From DASRVA01 sp050732935 (GTDB taxonomy: Bacteria > Gemmatimonadota > Gemmatimonadetes > JACCXV01 > JAHWKZ01), in the NCBI GenBank assembly GCA_050732935.1, contig JBOHRW010000175.1, forward strand, positions 1-6,995: a stretch of 6,995 nucleotides of DNA. Reading direction: 5' to 3'. Each line of letters starts with the position of its first letter. The first letter of the stretch is position 1. Below, in pieces: positions 1 through 6,495 of the stretch. The notes under the pieces were generated by a model. That model was not told the DNA's origin and did no database searches. It was given only the letters and a program-made list of their open reading frames with translations. The position numbers and the translations under genes were made by a program.

Positions 1-3000
1 CTGCTGTCCCTCGACCGTGTCGAACGCCTTGGCCACCTTGAGGTCCAGGCTGTGCCACACCGGGTTCGTGCAGGTGTTCCGGCGGATGATCCGGCCGATA
101 TCCTCCCGTAGACACTCATTGTCATCGTCCGCCAGAATCGCGCGATACGCCTCCAGCTCGGCGGGGCTTTCGAACTGGATTCCCACCGGATTGTCCGGAT
201 CGGCGATGAACGGTCGATCGTTCGCGTCGTCGCCGTCGGCGTTCACGTCCCCATTCACTCTCGGGGTGAACGGGTTGCCTGATTGGACTCGGTAGATCAC
301 GCCGACCTGGAACAGCGCCGGCAGATCCCAGATGGCGTTCGCCACGAAGACATGACGGCGCTGGAAGTCCGAGGGTCCCCAGTTCCCGTTGATCTCGTCG
401 CCGAAATCCCCGATGTCGTTCGGATTGCCGCCGGTCGGGATGTCGAACATCCCCGCGAACGCCGTGCAGCAGACGAACGAGGAGTTGTCGAACGCATAGT
501 TGTACACGTAGTTGGCGCCCAGCCGGAGGTTGTCGAAAGGACGACCTTCCAGATTCAACAAGAGGTTGTAGATCTCGGCCTTCCCGGTATCGGTCTGGAA
601 GAACAGTCGATTGACGTCCTCGCTCCTGCCAAAGCCTCTCTCGTCCGCCTCATCGGTGGGATCGAAGAAGACGTCGCCGTCGTCCTCGAGCTCCGGAACG
701 TGGACCGGCCGGCCGTCGGCGGTCTCGAACACCGCCGGCTGCAGGTTGAGATCCTGAACGTGGAAGTTGTTCGTGCTCCGCGAATAGATTCCCTGGATCC
801 CCGCCTTGACCCGGTCGCCGATTCGCTGCTCGTATCCCAGGTTCAGCTTGACCGTCTGCGGGAGATCGAGGTCCTCGTCCCAGAGCACGATCTGCGGGGT
901 GCCGGTGATGCCGATTCCGAAAGGATCACCCTGGAAGCCGTCGAACGCACAGCTCGTCGGGATGTTTTCGGGATCCTCCCACTGGCCGTAGTTGAACTCC
1001 GGAACCGCCGCCCCGATGCAGATGACGGCAAGCAGCGGGTTTGGCGTGTTCTGCAGCACGTTGCCGTGCAGCACTGTCGGCACGCGCGCGTGGAAGAACC
1101 CCACCCCTCCCCGAACCAGGCTCTCCTCGTCGCCTCGGACGTCGTACGTGAACGAGACCCGCGGCCCCCAGTTGTCTCCGTCCTCCGGGACATCGCTGAT
1201 CGAGGCGGCGCTACCTAGCGCCTCTTGGGAAACCTGCTCCACAAGGGCCGTGAACTCCGGATTTCCGAGCGGGCCGCCCTCGTCCGGGTAACTGGTGCGG
1301 TCGTAGCGCAAGCCGAGCATCAGCAGGAGTTTGTCGCTCGCCTGCCACTCATCCTGCGCGTAGACCGCGTACTCCCGCGTGTCGAACTCCGCGATCGGCG
1401 CGGTCGGGTTCGGGTCCGGCCGCCCATCCGGACCCGACGGCACGAAACGAAAGGAGAAGCCGGGATTCCGGTTCCGGAAGTCCTCCAAACTGTCGAACGT
1501 GAAGAACCCGTTCCCGTTCAGCCAGAACTTGTTGACCGTGTTGCTGAAGATATTGTCGGTCCCGACCTTGAACGTGTGGCCGCCGGCCTGCCACGTCAGG
1601 TTGTCGGTGAGCTGAAACTTCGATTCCTCGAGCCGGTTGTCGAAGAGGATGCCAAAGAAGTTCCCGCCGTACTCGAGGGTGCCATCCTCCACATCCACGG
1701 TGGCGGACGGGAGCGTGCTGTTGCCCGGTCGCGGCCGGTCCTGGTCCGAGTAGTGGAGTCGCAACGTGTTGTACATGTTTCCGGCCTCGCCCAGGACCGT
1801 GTTCAGCTCGCCGACCAGCGAGTACGATTCGTCGATGAACGTCCCGCCCATCGTCTTGGCCTCGTTTCCGCTACGGCTGATGCGATCGTTCTCGTTGTTG
1901 AAATCGGTGTAGTTCGTGCGGAACGTGAGACGGTTGTTCTGATTCAGACTCCAGTCGAGTCGGCCGAAGACCGCCGCTTCGTCATCGGTTTCCTGGAAGA
2001 TCCCCGATTCTCCGGCCGTATTCAGCCCATACACATTCTCGACTATGTCCAGGAACTCGTTGATCTCGGCGGCCGGAATACCAGACTGTTCGGGAGTGAG
2101 CGTGAAGACCGGTTGGTCGCGCTCCTGGAAGTCGGCCGAGATGAAGTAGTGGAGCTTGTCGCGGATGATCGGCCCCGAGAGCGTTCCCCCGAACTGCAGG
2201 GAGGCGAAATCCTCAGGGTCCGATCCGTCGAAGTTCTGCCCAGTGAGAGCCTCGTCGCGACCGAAGACGAAAAAGCTGCCGTCGAGCTCGTTGGTCCCTC
2301 CCTTCGTCACCGCGTTGATCAGCCCGCCGCTGAACTTCCCGTACTCGACGTCGTAGCCGTTGGTGATGATCTGGAATTCCTTGATCGATTCGAGCGAGAA
2401 GGCGAAAGGAATGCGGGATGAGCCCTGGTTCTCGCCGAAGAAGGCGTTGTTGGCATCGGCGCCGTCGATCGTGATGTTTGTGCCGGACGTTCGCGCCCCT
2501 CCGATCGAGAACTGACCGCCGGTCGAGATGTTCTGCTGCGGGCTGATGAGCCCGGAGAGGGCGATGAAGTCCGTGAAGTCCCGCCCCGCCGTAGGCAGGT
2601 TGTCGATCTGCTCCTCTGTGACCGTTTCCACGACTCCTCCCTGGGCCAGGTCGATCGCAGACGCTTCGTCCACGATCGTTACCGCGATCGCCTCGACGGC
2701 GACCGGCTGAAGCGCCAGGGAGACGACCCGTTCCTCGCCGACCGTAACCTGCAACGGTCCGCGCTCCACCGCATCGAGGGGCGGGAAGTCCGCCCGGACC
2801 ACGTAGGGTCCTGGGCGCAGCAGGCCGGCGGTGAAACGACCCTCAGAGTCGGTCTGGACCTCACGGCTCACACCGGTCTCCACGTTGCGCACCGTGACGG
2901 TGGCGTTTGCCAGCGGGTCGCCCACGTTGTCGGTGACGCGCCCGTTGATGGAGCCCGTCGTCAGGCCCTGCTGTGCGCGCGCGTCGGCGGGCCGACCGGC

Positions 3001-3060
3001 CAGGGCCAGCAGAGTCAGCGCCGCCACCAGGGCTGTGCAGCTCACCCGAAATCGGTTCAT
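1..3060 (-). CDS. Oar-like TonB-dependent receptor with carboxypeptidase-regulatory-like domain (C-terminus off window)
   Basis: This is an outer-membrane beta-barrel receptor that probably imports or binds a large substrate using TonB energy; the substrate cannot be told. Translation gives 1020 uninterrupted codons to the left edge. Residues 1-29 form a signal peptide with an AxA site (A27-R-A29, then QQG). Residues about 33-115 are a CarboxypepD_reg-like beta-sandwich (INGRVTD start, DSEGRF, LRPGPYVV). A possible TonB box, EAIAVTI, lies at 123-129. The plug is at about 141-250 and contains NLPTAGRDF, SIGGARTSGTNITIDGAD and YGKFSGGLINAVTKGGTNE, typical of the Oar/OmpA-related receptors of Acidobacteria and Myxococcus. 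The rest is barrel, with aromatic strands and Asp/Asn-rich loops. The start at 3060 is fixed by the signal peptide and an AAGGAG five bases upstream. Oar-like proteins usually run about 1000-1100 aa, so only the last strands should be missing. Loop cysteines occur at 681, 704, 864, 865, 983 and 997. Family assignment is confident; substrate is unknown. Confidence 0.93.
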   Translation of the reverse strand, partial: MNRFRVSCTALVAALTLLALAGRPADARAQQGLTTGSINGRVTDNVGDPLANATVTVRNVETGVSREVQTDSEGRFTAGLLRPGPYVVRADFPPLDAVERGPLQVTVGEERVVSLALQPVAVEAIAVTIVDEASAIDLAQGGVVETVTEEQIDNLPTAGRDFTDFIALSGLISPQQNISTGGQFSIGGARTSGTNITIDGADANNAFFGENQGSSRIPFAFSLESIKEFQIITNGYDVEYGKFSGGLINAVTKGGTNELDGSFFVFGRDEALTGQNFDGSDPEDFASLQFGGTLSGPIIRDKLHYFISADFQERDQPVFTLTPEQSGIPAAEINEFLDIVENVYGLNTAGESGIFQETDDEAAVFGRLDWSLNQNNRLTFRTNYTDFNNENDRISRSGNEAKTMGGTFIDESYSLVGELNTVLGEAGNMYNTLRLHYSDQDRPRPGNSTLPSATVDVEDGTLEYGGNFFGILFDNRLEESKFQLTDNLTWQAGGHTFKVGTDNIFSNTVNKFWLNGNGFFTFDSLEDFRNRNPGFSFRFVPSGPDGRPDPNPTAPIAEFDTREYAVYAQDEWQASDKLLLMLGLRYDRTSYPDEGGPLGNPEFTALVEQVSQEALGSAASISDVPEDGDNWGPRVSFTYDVRGDEESLVRGGVGFFHARVPTVLHGNVLQNTPNPLLAVICIGAAVPEFNYGQWEDPENIPTSCAFDGFQGDPFGIGITGTPQIVLWDEDLDLPQTVKLNLGYEQRIGDRVKAGIQGIYSRSTNNFHVQDLNLQPAVFETADGRPVHVPELEDDGDVFFDPTDEADERGFGRSEDVNRLFFQTDTGKAEIYNLLLNLEGRPFDNLRLGANYVYNYAFDNSSFVCCTAFAGMFDIPTGGNPNDIGDFGDEINGNWGPSDFQRRHVFVANAIWDLPALFQVGVIYRVQSGNPFTPRVNGDVNADGDDANDRPFIADPDNPVGIQFESPAELEAYRAILADDDNECLREDIGRIIRRNTCTNPVWHSLDLKVAKAFDTVEGQQ

Positions 3061-3065
3061 ACTGG

Positions 3066-3071
3066 CTCCTT
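3066..3071 (-). promoter_or_regulatory. Ribosome binding site of the Oar-like receptor
   Basis: On the minus strand the sequence AAGGAG lies five bases before the ATG at 3058-3060. It is a near-consensus Shine-Dalgarno sequence and decides the start of the receptor, together with the signal peptide that follows. Confidence 0.75.
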
Positions 3072-3082
3072 TCGTCTGGTTC

Positions 3083-3098
3083 AAGGCCTGAATGCCTT
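3083..3098. repeat. Short inverted repeat in the receptor 5' leader
   Basis: The arms AAGGC (3083-3087) and GCCTT (3094-3098) can form a five-base-pair stem with a six-base loop about 25 bases before the receptor ATG. The left arm is part of an 8-base direct repeat, AAGGCCTG, that recurs at 3119-3126. On the plus strand the stem is followed by a T-rich CTTTT, terminator-like, but no plus-strand gene reads into it. It could be a leader hairpin or operator half-sites; it could also be chance. Confidence 0.3.
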
Positions 3099-3222
3099 CT
3101 TTTAAGCGTGACCGCTCGAAGGCCTGGGCCATGGGAGGGTAGCCCGAAAGCGCAAAGGTCTTGTGACACACACTAGACGAGTCGGTGACGCTTAGCAATG
3201 ACTCCAGCCTGCGTCAGCCGCT

Positions 3223-3687
3223 CTAGCCGAGGCGTCGGATCGCCTGCCTCACCTCCTCGTAGTCGGGCTCCACCCCCGCGTTCTCGCTCACCCACCGGTA
3301 CTCCACCCGCCCATCCCCGCCGATGACGAAGACGGCCCGCTTGGCCACATCCTTCAACCCGTAGAAGTCCTCGTACATGACGCCGTACTCCCGGGCCGCC
3401 TCGCGGTTGAAGTCGGACAGGACCGGAAAGGGCAGGCCGTGCTCGTCCCTGAACTTCTTCGTGACGAACGGGCTGTCGACCGAGATCGCCAGGATGTCCG
3501 CGTCGAGGTCCTTCCAGGCGCTCCAGCCGTCGCGCATCGCGCACATCTCGGCCGTGCACGTCGGGCTGAAGGCAAGGGGGAAGAAGAGGAGGACGACGGG
3601 TCCTCTTCCCAGCCGCTCAGCTAGGTCGATGGTGTGTCCAGGGGCGTCAGGTAGCGCGAACTTCGGGGCGGGATCGCCCGGTTGCAT
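3223..3687 (-). CDS. Peroxiredoxin, AhpE/BCP-type (AhpC/TSA superfamily)
   Basis: This is a cytoplasmic thiol peroxidase of 154 aa that would reduce H2O2, organic hydroperoxides or peroxynitrite. The thioredoxin fold is clear: MQPGDPAPKF start, then VVLLFFPLAFSPTC carrying the P-x3-S-x2-C active-site motif (P37, S41, peroxidatic C44), ILAISVDS, PFPVLSDF, and the conserved active-site Arg at R117 in KRAVFVI. A second Cys, C49, lies five residues after C44 (CTAEMC), the spacing of the resolving Cys in BCP/PrxQ enzymes, while the FFPLAF block and overall length resemble mycobacterial AhpE. No signal peptide is seen. The start at 3687 is preferred because GGAGG lies nine bases upstream; an alternative ATG at 3693, two codons earlier, has that GGAGG only three bases away. 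It stands divergent from the metal cassette and upstream of the Oar-like receptor. The family call is firm; AhpE versus BCP subgroup is open. Confidence 0.93.
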   Translation of the reverse strand: MQPGDPAPKFALPDAPGHTIDLAERLGRGPVVLLFFPLAFSPTCTAEMCAMRDGWSAWKDLDADILAISVDSPFVTKKFRDEHGLPFPVLSDFNREAAREYGVMYEDFYGLKDVAKRAVFVIGGDGRVEYRWVSENAGVEPDYEEVRQAIRRLG

Positions 3688-3696
3688 GGCCATGGG

Positions 3697-3701
3697 CCTC
3701 C
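3697..3701 (-). promoter_or_regulatory. Ribosome binding site of the peroxiredoxin
   Basis: Minus-strand GGAGG sits nine bases before the ATG at 3685-3687 and three bases before the ATG at 3691-3693. The spacing favours the inner start, although both give nearly the same protein. Confidence 0.6.
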
Positions 3702-3728
3702 AGAGCGATGGGGTCGGAAGGGACTTCG

Positions 3729-3757
3729 ATTTTATCCCGTCCACGGCGACCGGGCAA
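3729..3757 (-). promoter_or_regulatory. Sigma70-type promoter for the peroxiredoxin
   Basis: On the minus strand TTGCCC (3752-3757; four of six matches to TTGACA) and TAAAAT (3729-3734; five of six matches to TATAAT) are separated by exactly 17 bases. Transcription would start near 3722, giving a leader of about 35 bases that includes the GGAGG. It lies in an otherwise GC-rich region, which makes the A/T-rich -10 stand out. No OxyR-like or Fur/Zur-like operator was recognised by eye. Confidence 0.6.
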
Positions 3758-3774
3758 CGCGGCATCGGACAGCT

Positions 3775-3780
3775 TATCTT
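3775..3780 (+). promoter_or_regulatory. Candidate -10 element for a leaderless transcript of the His/Cys protein
   Basis: TATCTT at 3775-3780 fits the TAnnnT pattern, and its last T is seven bases before the A of the ATG at 3787, the exact -7 to +1 distance. There is only a weak purine run (GGGG) and no proper Shine-Dalgarno sequence between them. This suggests that transcription may begin at the start codon. The position of a -35 box (3752-3757) does not match consensus. Confidence 0.4.
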
Positions 3781-3786
3781 GGGGCC

Positions 3787-4137
3787 ATGTTGCGCCGTCT
3801 GACCGCCTTCGGCCTGGGCTTCTGCCACGTCGTTCTTCTGTCGGGAGCGACCTCGCTCCACCGGCACGGGCCCGAAACGGCGGGCATCGAGCTCGCCGAC
3901 CTTCCAGCCCAGTATCATCACCACGACTTTGGCTATGCCCCGGGCGGCGCAGATCCCACGCCTGCACCCGACGACTGCATCGGATGCCGGCTCGAACGCT
4001 CGGTCGCGCTGCCGCTACCGGCGGTCTCCGGTCCGCTGGACGGTGCGTCCGGCCCCCCCCTGGCCGAGGCGCCATGCAGCGCGCCGTCGACGGTCCGGGT
4101 CGACGACCTCCTCCCCCGCGCGCCTCCCCTCGCCTGA
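3787..4137 (+). CDS. Small secreted or membrane-anchored His/Cys protein, DUF2946-like, probably metal-related
   Basis: A 116-aa protein of unknown exact function. Residues 1-24 are a positively charged start (MLRR) followed by a hydrophobic stretch that can act as a signal peptide or anchor. Next come potential metal ligands: H25-x-H27, H44-H45-H46 and a C64-x-x-C67 pair preceded by DD. A Pro/Ala/Leu-rich tail ends in PRAPPLA. This order (hydrophobic N-terminus, His cluster, CxxC, proline-rich end) resembles the small DUF2946-type proteins often found beside metal-linked TonB receptors, but I could not run a search. It is 68 bases upstream of the ZnuD-like receptor on the same strand, so a shared transcript and a role in handling the same metal are likely. 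An upstream ATG at 3682 is possible but would overlap the peroxiredoxin start and lose the signal-like N-terminus. A run of eight C lies at 4053-4060. Confidence 0.65.
   Translation: MLRRLTAFGLGFCHVVLLSGATSLHRHGPETAGIELADLPAQYHHHDFGYAPGGADPTPAPDDCIGCRLERSVALPLPAVSGPLDGASGPPLAEAPCSAPSTVRVDDLLPRAPPLA
4053..4060 (+). repeat. Eight-C homopolymer inside the His/Cys gene
   Basis: The tract lies in codons 89-92 of the small gene (read GGC CCC CCC CTG). Gain of one C, or a -1 slip, would move reading into the frame of the downstream receptor, which is open from here to the receptor stop at 6452. It may be a slippage site or merely a sequencing-prone run. Confidence 0.6.
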
Positions 4138-4142
4138 TCTCG

Positions 4143-4159
4143 GGGCCGGTTCCCGGCCC
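4143..4159 (+). promoter_or_regulatory. GC-rich stem-loop between the small protein and the receptor
   Basis: GGGCCGG (4143-4149) and CCGGCCC (4153-4159) form a perfect seven-base-pair stem with a three-base loop, starting five bases after the TGA of the small gene. No T-run follows, so it is not a standard intrinsic terminator. It could set the expression ratio between the two genes by partial termination, RNA processing or protection of the upstream message. Confidence 0.5.
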
Positions 4160-4193
4160 TCGCTCCAAATCCCCGGCATCTACCATTCTTCAT

Positions 4194-4197
4194 GGAG
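4194..4197 (+). promoter_or_regulatory. Ribosome binding site of the ZnuD-like receptor
   Basis: GGAG at 4194-4197 lies eight bases before the ATG at 4206. It selects this start over upstream in-frame ATGs and agrees with the signal peptide that begins there. Confidence 0.7.
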
Positions 4198-4205
4198 AAG
4201 CGACC

Positions 4206-6452
4206 ATGCGCCGTTCCTTCATTTCGCATCTCGTACCGACCGTCTGGCTGGCGGCCCTCAGCCTCGGCGGTGCGCCCACCGCGCTCGCCCAGGAAGTGGC
4301 GTCCATCTCGGGGCGCGTGCTCACCGAGTCCGGCGAGCCGGCCGCGGACGCCACGGTCACCGTCACCGAACTTCGCCGTCGAATCCGTGTCGGATCTGAT
4401 GGATCGTACGTGATCCCCGACCTGAGGCCGGGCGAATACCGGCTCGAGGCCCAAAGCCCGCGGCACGGAATCGCCGTGAATCGGGTCGCCGTCGAGCCAG
4501 GACAGCGGGTCGAGCATGACCTCGTCCTGGATCACCTGTTTCACGCCGAGCCGATCACGGTGAGCGCGGCTCCCGGCTCGCGCGGTCTCGAGGAGGTCGC
4601 CCAGCCGGTCGGCGTGGTCGAGGGCCGCGACCTCGCCGCGCAGCGTGAGGCGACGCTCGGCGAGACGTTGAGCGACGAACCCGGGGTGAGCTCCACCTAC
4701 TTCGCTCCCGGCTCCAGCCGCCCGGTGATCCGCGGGCTGGGTGGCGACCGGATCCGCATCCTGGAAGGCGGGGTCGGGACGGGCGACGCCTCGTCCACCA
4801 GCCCGGACCACGCCATCAGCCACGACCCCCTGTCGACCGAGCGCATAGAAATCGTGCGCGGCCCGGCGACGCTGCTCTACGGATCGAGCGCGATCGGCGG
4901 GGTCGTGAACGTCATCGATGGCCGGATCCCGCGGCTGGCGCTCGATGTCCCCGTCACCGGGTCTCTGGAGCTGCGCGGCGGCACGGTGGCCGACGAGCGC
5001 AGCGGCGCGCTGTCGATCTCGGGCGGCCTGGGTCCGGTCGCCTGGCACCTGGGTGGCCTGACGCGCGACACCGACGACTACGAGATCCCCGGCTTCGCCG
5101 AAGCCGAACCCGACGATGGCGATGGGGAGCCGGCCTTCGGCGTCCTTCCCAACAGCGCTCTCGAGTCGAGCAACCTGACGGGCGGCCTTTCGCTGGTCGG
5201 GGAGAGCGGCTTCCTGGGGTTCTCCCTCAGCGGGTACGACCACGATTACGGCGTCCCCGGCCACGGCCACGAGGAGGAGGTCGTCCGGATCGACATGGAC
5301 CAGCGCCGGTTCGACGTCGAAGGCGAGCTGAACCGCCCCGCCGGGCCGCTCGAGGGAGCGCGGCTGCGTCTGGGCACGACCGACTACGAGCACGTCGAGC
5401 TGGAGGGGACTGAAGTCGGCACGCGCTTCACCAACGAGGCATGGGAGCTCCGGCTGGAAGCCCCCCATCGCGACATAGGGCGGCTCGGTGGGGCCTTCGG
5501 ACTCCAGGTCCTCGGCCGCGAGTTCGCGGCGATCGGCGAGGAGGCCTTCGTGCCGCCGACCGATACCGATACGTGGGCGCTGTTCGTGTTCGAAGAACTC
5601 ACTCTGGGAAGCCTCCGGCTCCAGTTCGGAGGGCGCTACGAGAGCGGCGACGTGGCGACGCGAGAGGGCGACCTTCGGGAACGCTCGTTCGACGCTTTCT
5701 CGGCCTCGGGCGGACTCGTCTGGGCGCCCCGTGATGAGACCACGATCTCGCTCGCGGTGGCCCGCTCGGCCAGGATCCCCACCTCGGAGGAACTGTTCTC
5801 GGGCGGCCCTCACCTGGCGACGAACGCGTTCGAGATCGGCGACCCGGATCTCGATCGGGAGTCGAGCCTGGGCGTCGACCTGGGCGTGCGACACTCAGCC
5901 GGCCGTTTGACGGGAGAGGTGAGCGTCTTCGCCAACCGGTTCAGCGACTTTATCTACGAGGCCTTCACCGGCGAAGTCGAGGGCGGCCTCGACGTGATCC
6001 GTTTCACGCAGGCGGACGCCCTGTTCACGGGCGCGGAGGCGCACCTGGACATGGAGCTCCTGCATCGCGAGCCGCACCATCTGACGCTGGAGCTGACGGG
6101 CGATGTCGTCCGGGCCGAGCTCGCGGCCACCGACGGGCCGCTCCCCCGGATCCCGCCGGCCCGCATCGGAGCGGGGATCCACTACCAGGGTTCGGCTCTG
6201 TGGGGAGGCTTCGAGCTCCGGCGCGTCTTCGAGCAGGCTCGGGTGGCCGAGCTCGAGGAGCCGACCGACGGTTACACGATGGCGGAGGCGACGCTGGGAT
6301 ACCGCTTCTTCGTGGGCGGACTGGTCCACGATCTGATCCTCAGGGGGACGAACCTGACCGACGTGGAAGCGCGGAATCACGTGTCGTTCCTGAAGGATTC
6401 GGCGCCGCTGCCGGGGCGGGATCTGAGCCTGGCGTACAGGCTGAACTTCTGA
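4206..6452 (+). CDS. ZnuD-like TonB-dependent receptor, probable zinc/divalent-metal uptake
   Basis: A complete 748-aa outer-membrane receptor that would carry zinc or a similar metal into the periplasm using TonB-ExbBD energy. Residues 1-27 are a signal peptide ending ALA, then QEVAS. Residues about 30-110 form a carboxypeptidase-regulatory-like domain (ISGRVLTESGEPAADATV, LRPGEYRLEA). A TonB box-like EPITVSA is at 115-121, and the plug at about 130-235 includes SRPVIRGLGGDRIRILEGG, SPDHAISHDP (199-208) and RGPATLLYGSSAIGGVVNVID. SPDHA in the plug and the His/acid loop YDHDYGVPGHGHEEE (344-358) are hallmarks of ZnuD-type zinc receptors of Neisseria and relatives. Another His group lies at 613-626 (HLDMELLHREPHHL). 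The barrel ends with the terminal aromatic LAYRLNF expected for BAM-dependent insertion. It follows the His/Cys protein by 68 bases with a stem-loop between. No Zur box was recognised. Copper, nickel or cobalt transport is an alternative. Confidence 0.95.
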   Translation: MRRSFISHLVPTVWLAALSLGGAPTALAQEVASISGRVLTESGEPAADATVTVTELRRRIRVGSDGSYVIPDLRPGEYRLEAQSPRHGIAVNRVAVEPGQRVEHDLVLDHLFHAEPITVSAAPGSRGLEEVAQPVGVVEGRDLAAQREATLGETLSDEPGVSSTYFAPGSSRPVIRGLGGDRIRILEGGVGTGDASSTSPDHAISHDPLSTERIEIVRGPATLLYGSSAIGGVVNVIDGRIPRLALDVPVTGSLELRGGTVADERSGALSISGGLGPVAWHLGGLTRDTDDYEIPGFAEAEPDDGDGEPAFGVLPNSALESSNLTGGLSLVGESGFLGFSLSGYDHDYGVPGHGHEEEVVRIDMDQRRFDVEGELNRPAGPLEGARLRLGTTDYEHVELEGTEVGTRFTNEAWELRLEAPHRDIGRLGGAFGLQVLGREFAAIGEEAFVPPTDTDTWALFVFEELTLGSLRLQFGGRYESGDVATREGDLRERSFDAFSASGGLVWAPRDETTISLAVARSARIPTSEELFSGGPHLATNAFEIGDPDLDRESSLGVDLGVRHSAGRLTGEVSVFANRFSDFIYEAFTGEVEGGLDVIRFTQADALFTGAEAHLDMELLHREPHHLTLELTGDVVRAELAATDGPLPRIPPARIGAGIHYQGSALWGGFELRRVFEQARVAELEEPTDGYTMAEATLGYRFFVGGLVHDLILRGTNLTDVEARNHVSFLKDSAPLPGRDLSLAYRLNF
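5235..5279 (+). other. Segment encoding the His/acid metal-binding loop of the receptor
   Basis: This segment encodes residues 344-358, with H346, H353, H355 and acidic residues D345, D347, E356-E358 around a YGxPGHxH core. In ZnuD this kind of His-rich surface loop captures zinc. It is the best sequence clue to the substrate of the receptor. Confidence 0.75.
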
Positions 6453-6495
6453 AGCTTCATGTTTCAGACCGGGGCGCCGCTGCCACAATTCCCGA

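Larger units (their letters stand above)
3061..3222. other. Intergenic spacer between peroxiredoxin and Oar-like receptor
   Basis: This spacer of about 160 bases follows the peroxiredoxin stop and precedes the receptor start, both on the minus strand. I see no convincing -35/-10 pair for the receptor. It does hold short repeats: an AAGGC/GCCTT inverted repeat at 3083-3098 with a six-base loop, a direct repeat AAGGCCTG at 3083-3090 and 3119-3126 (36 bases apart), and a TGACGC/GCGTCA inverted repeat at 3186-3216 with a 19-base loop just after the peroxiredoxin stop. None is followed on the minus strand by a T-run, so a canonical terminator is not shown. The length suggests that the receptor has its own promoter, but this is inference. 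Confidence 0.5.

Noticed and set aside
283..2421. Two long plus-strand open frames (283-1218 and 1225-2421)
   Set aside because: They lie antisense to the Oar-like receptor, have low-complexity Arg/Val/Glu composition and no family features. The minus-strand receptor explains the region fully.
3083..3104. Intrinsic terminator on the plus strand (hairpin plus CTTTT)
   Set aside because: The stem is only five base pairs and no plus-strand gene lies upstream for it to terminate.
3688..3786. Zur or Fur box controlling the metal cassette
   Set aside because: I looked for an AT-rich palindrome of the usual kind and found none. A divergent regulator site could still be missed by eye.
3688..3924. 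Longer peroxiredoxin starting at 3924
   Set aside because: The extra 79 residues do not match the family, overlap the divergent small gene and cross the predicted promoter. GGAGG marks the start at 3687 or 3693.
3708..4205. N-terminal extension of the ZnuD-like receptor to an ATG at 3708
   Set aside because: The extension is Pro/Arg/Ser-rich with no domain, overlaps the small gene, and would bury the signal peptide that starts at 4206 next to a good ribosome binding site.
3933..5894. Long open frame (653 codons) on the minus strand opposite the ZnuD-like receptor
   Set aside because: Its translation has no recognisable domain and is Arg/Ala/Asp-rich. Stop-free antisense frames are expected opposite a high-GC gene, and the plus-strand receptor is clear.
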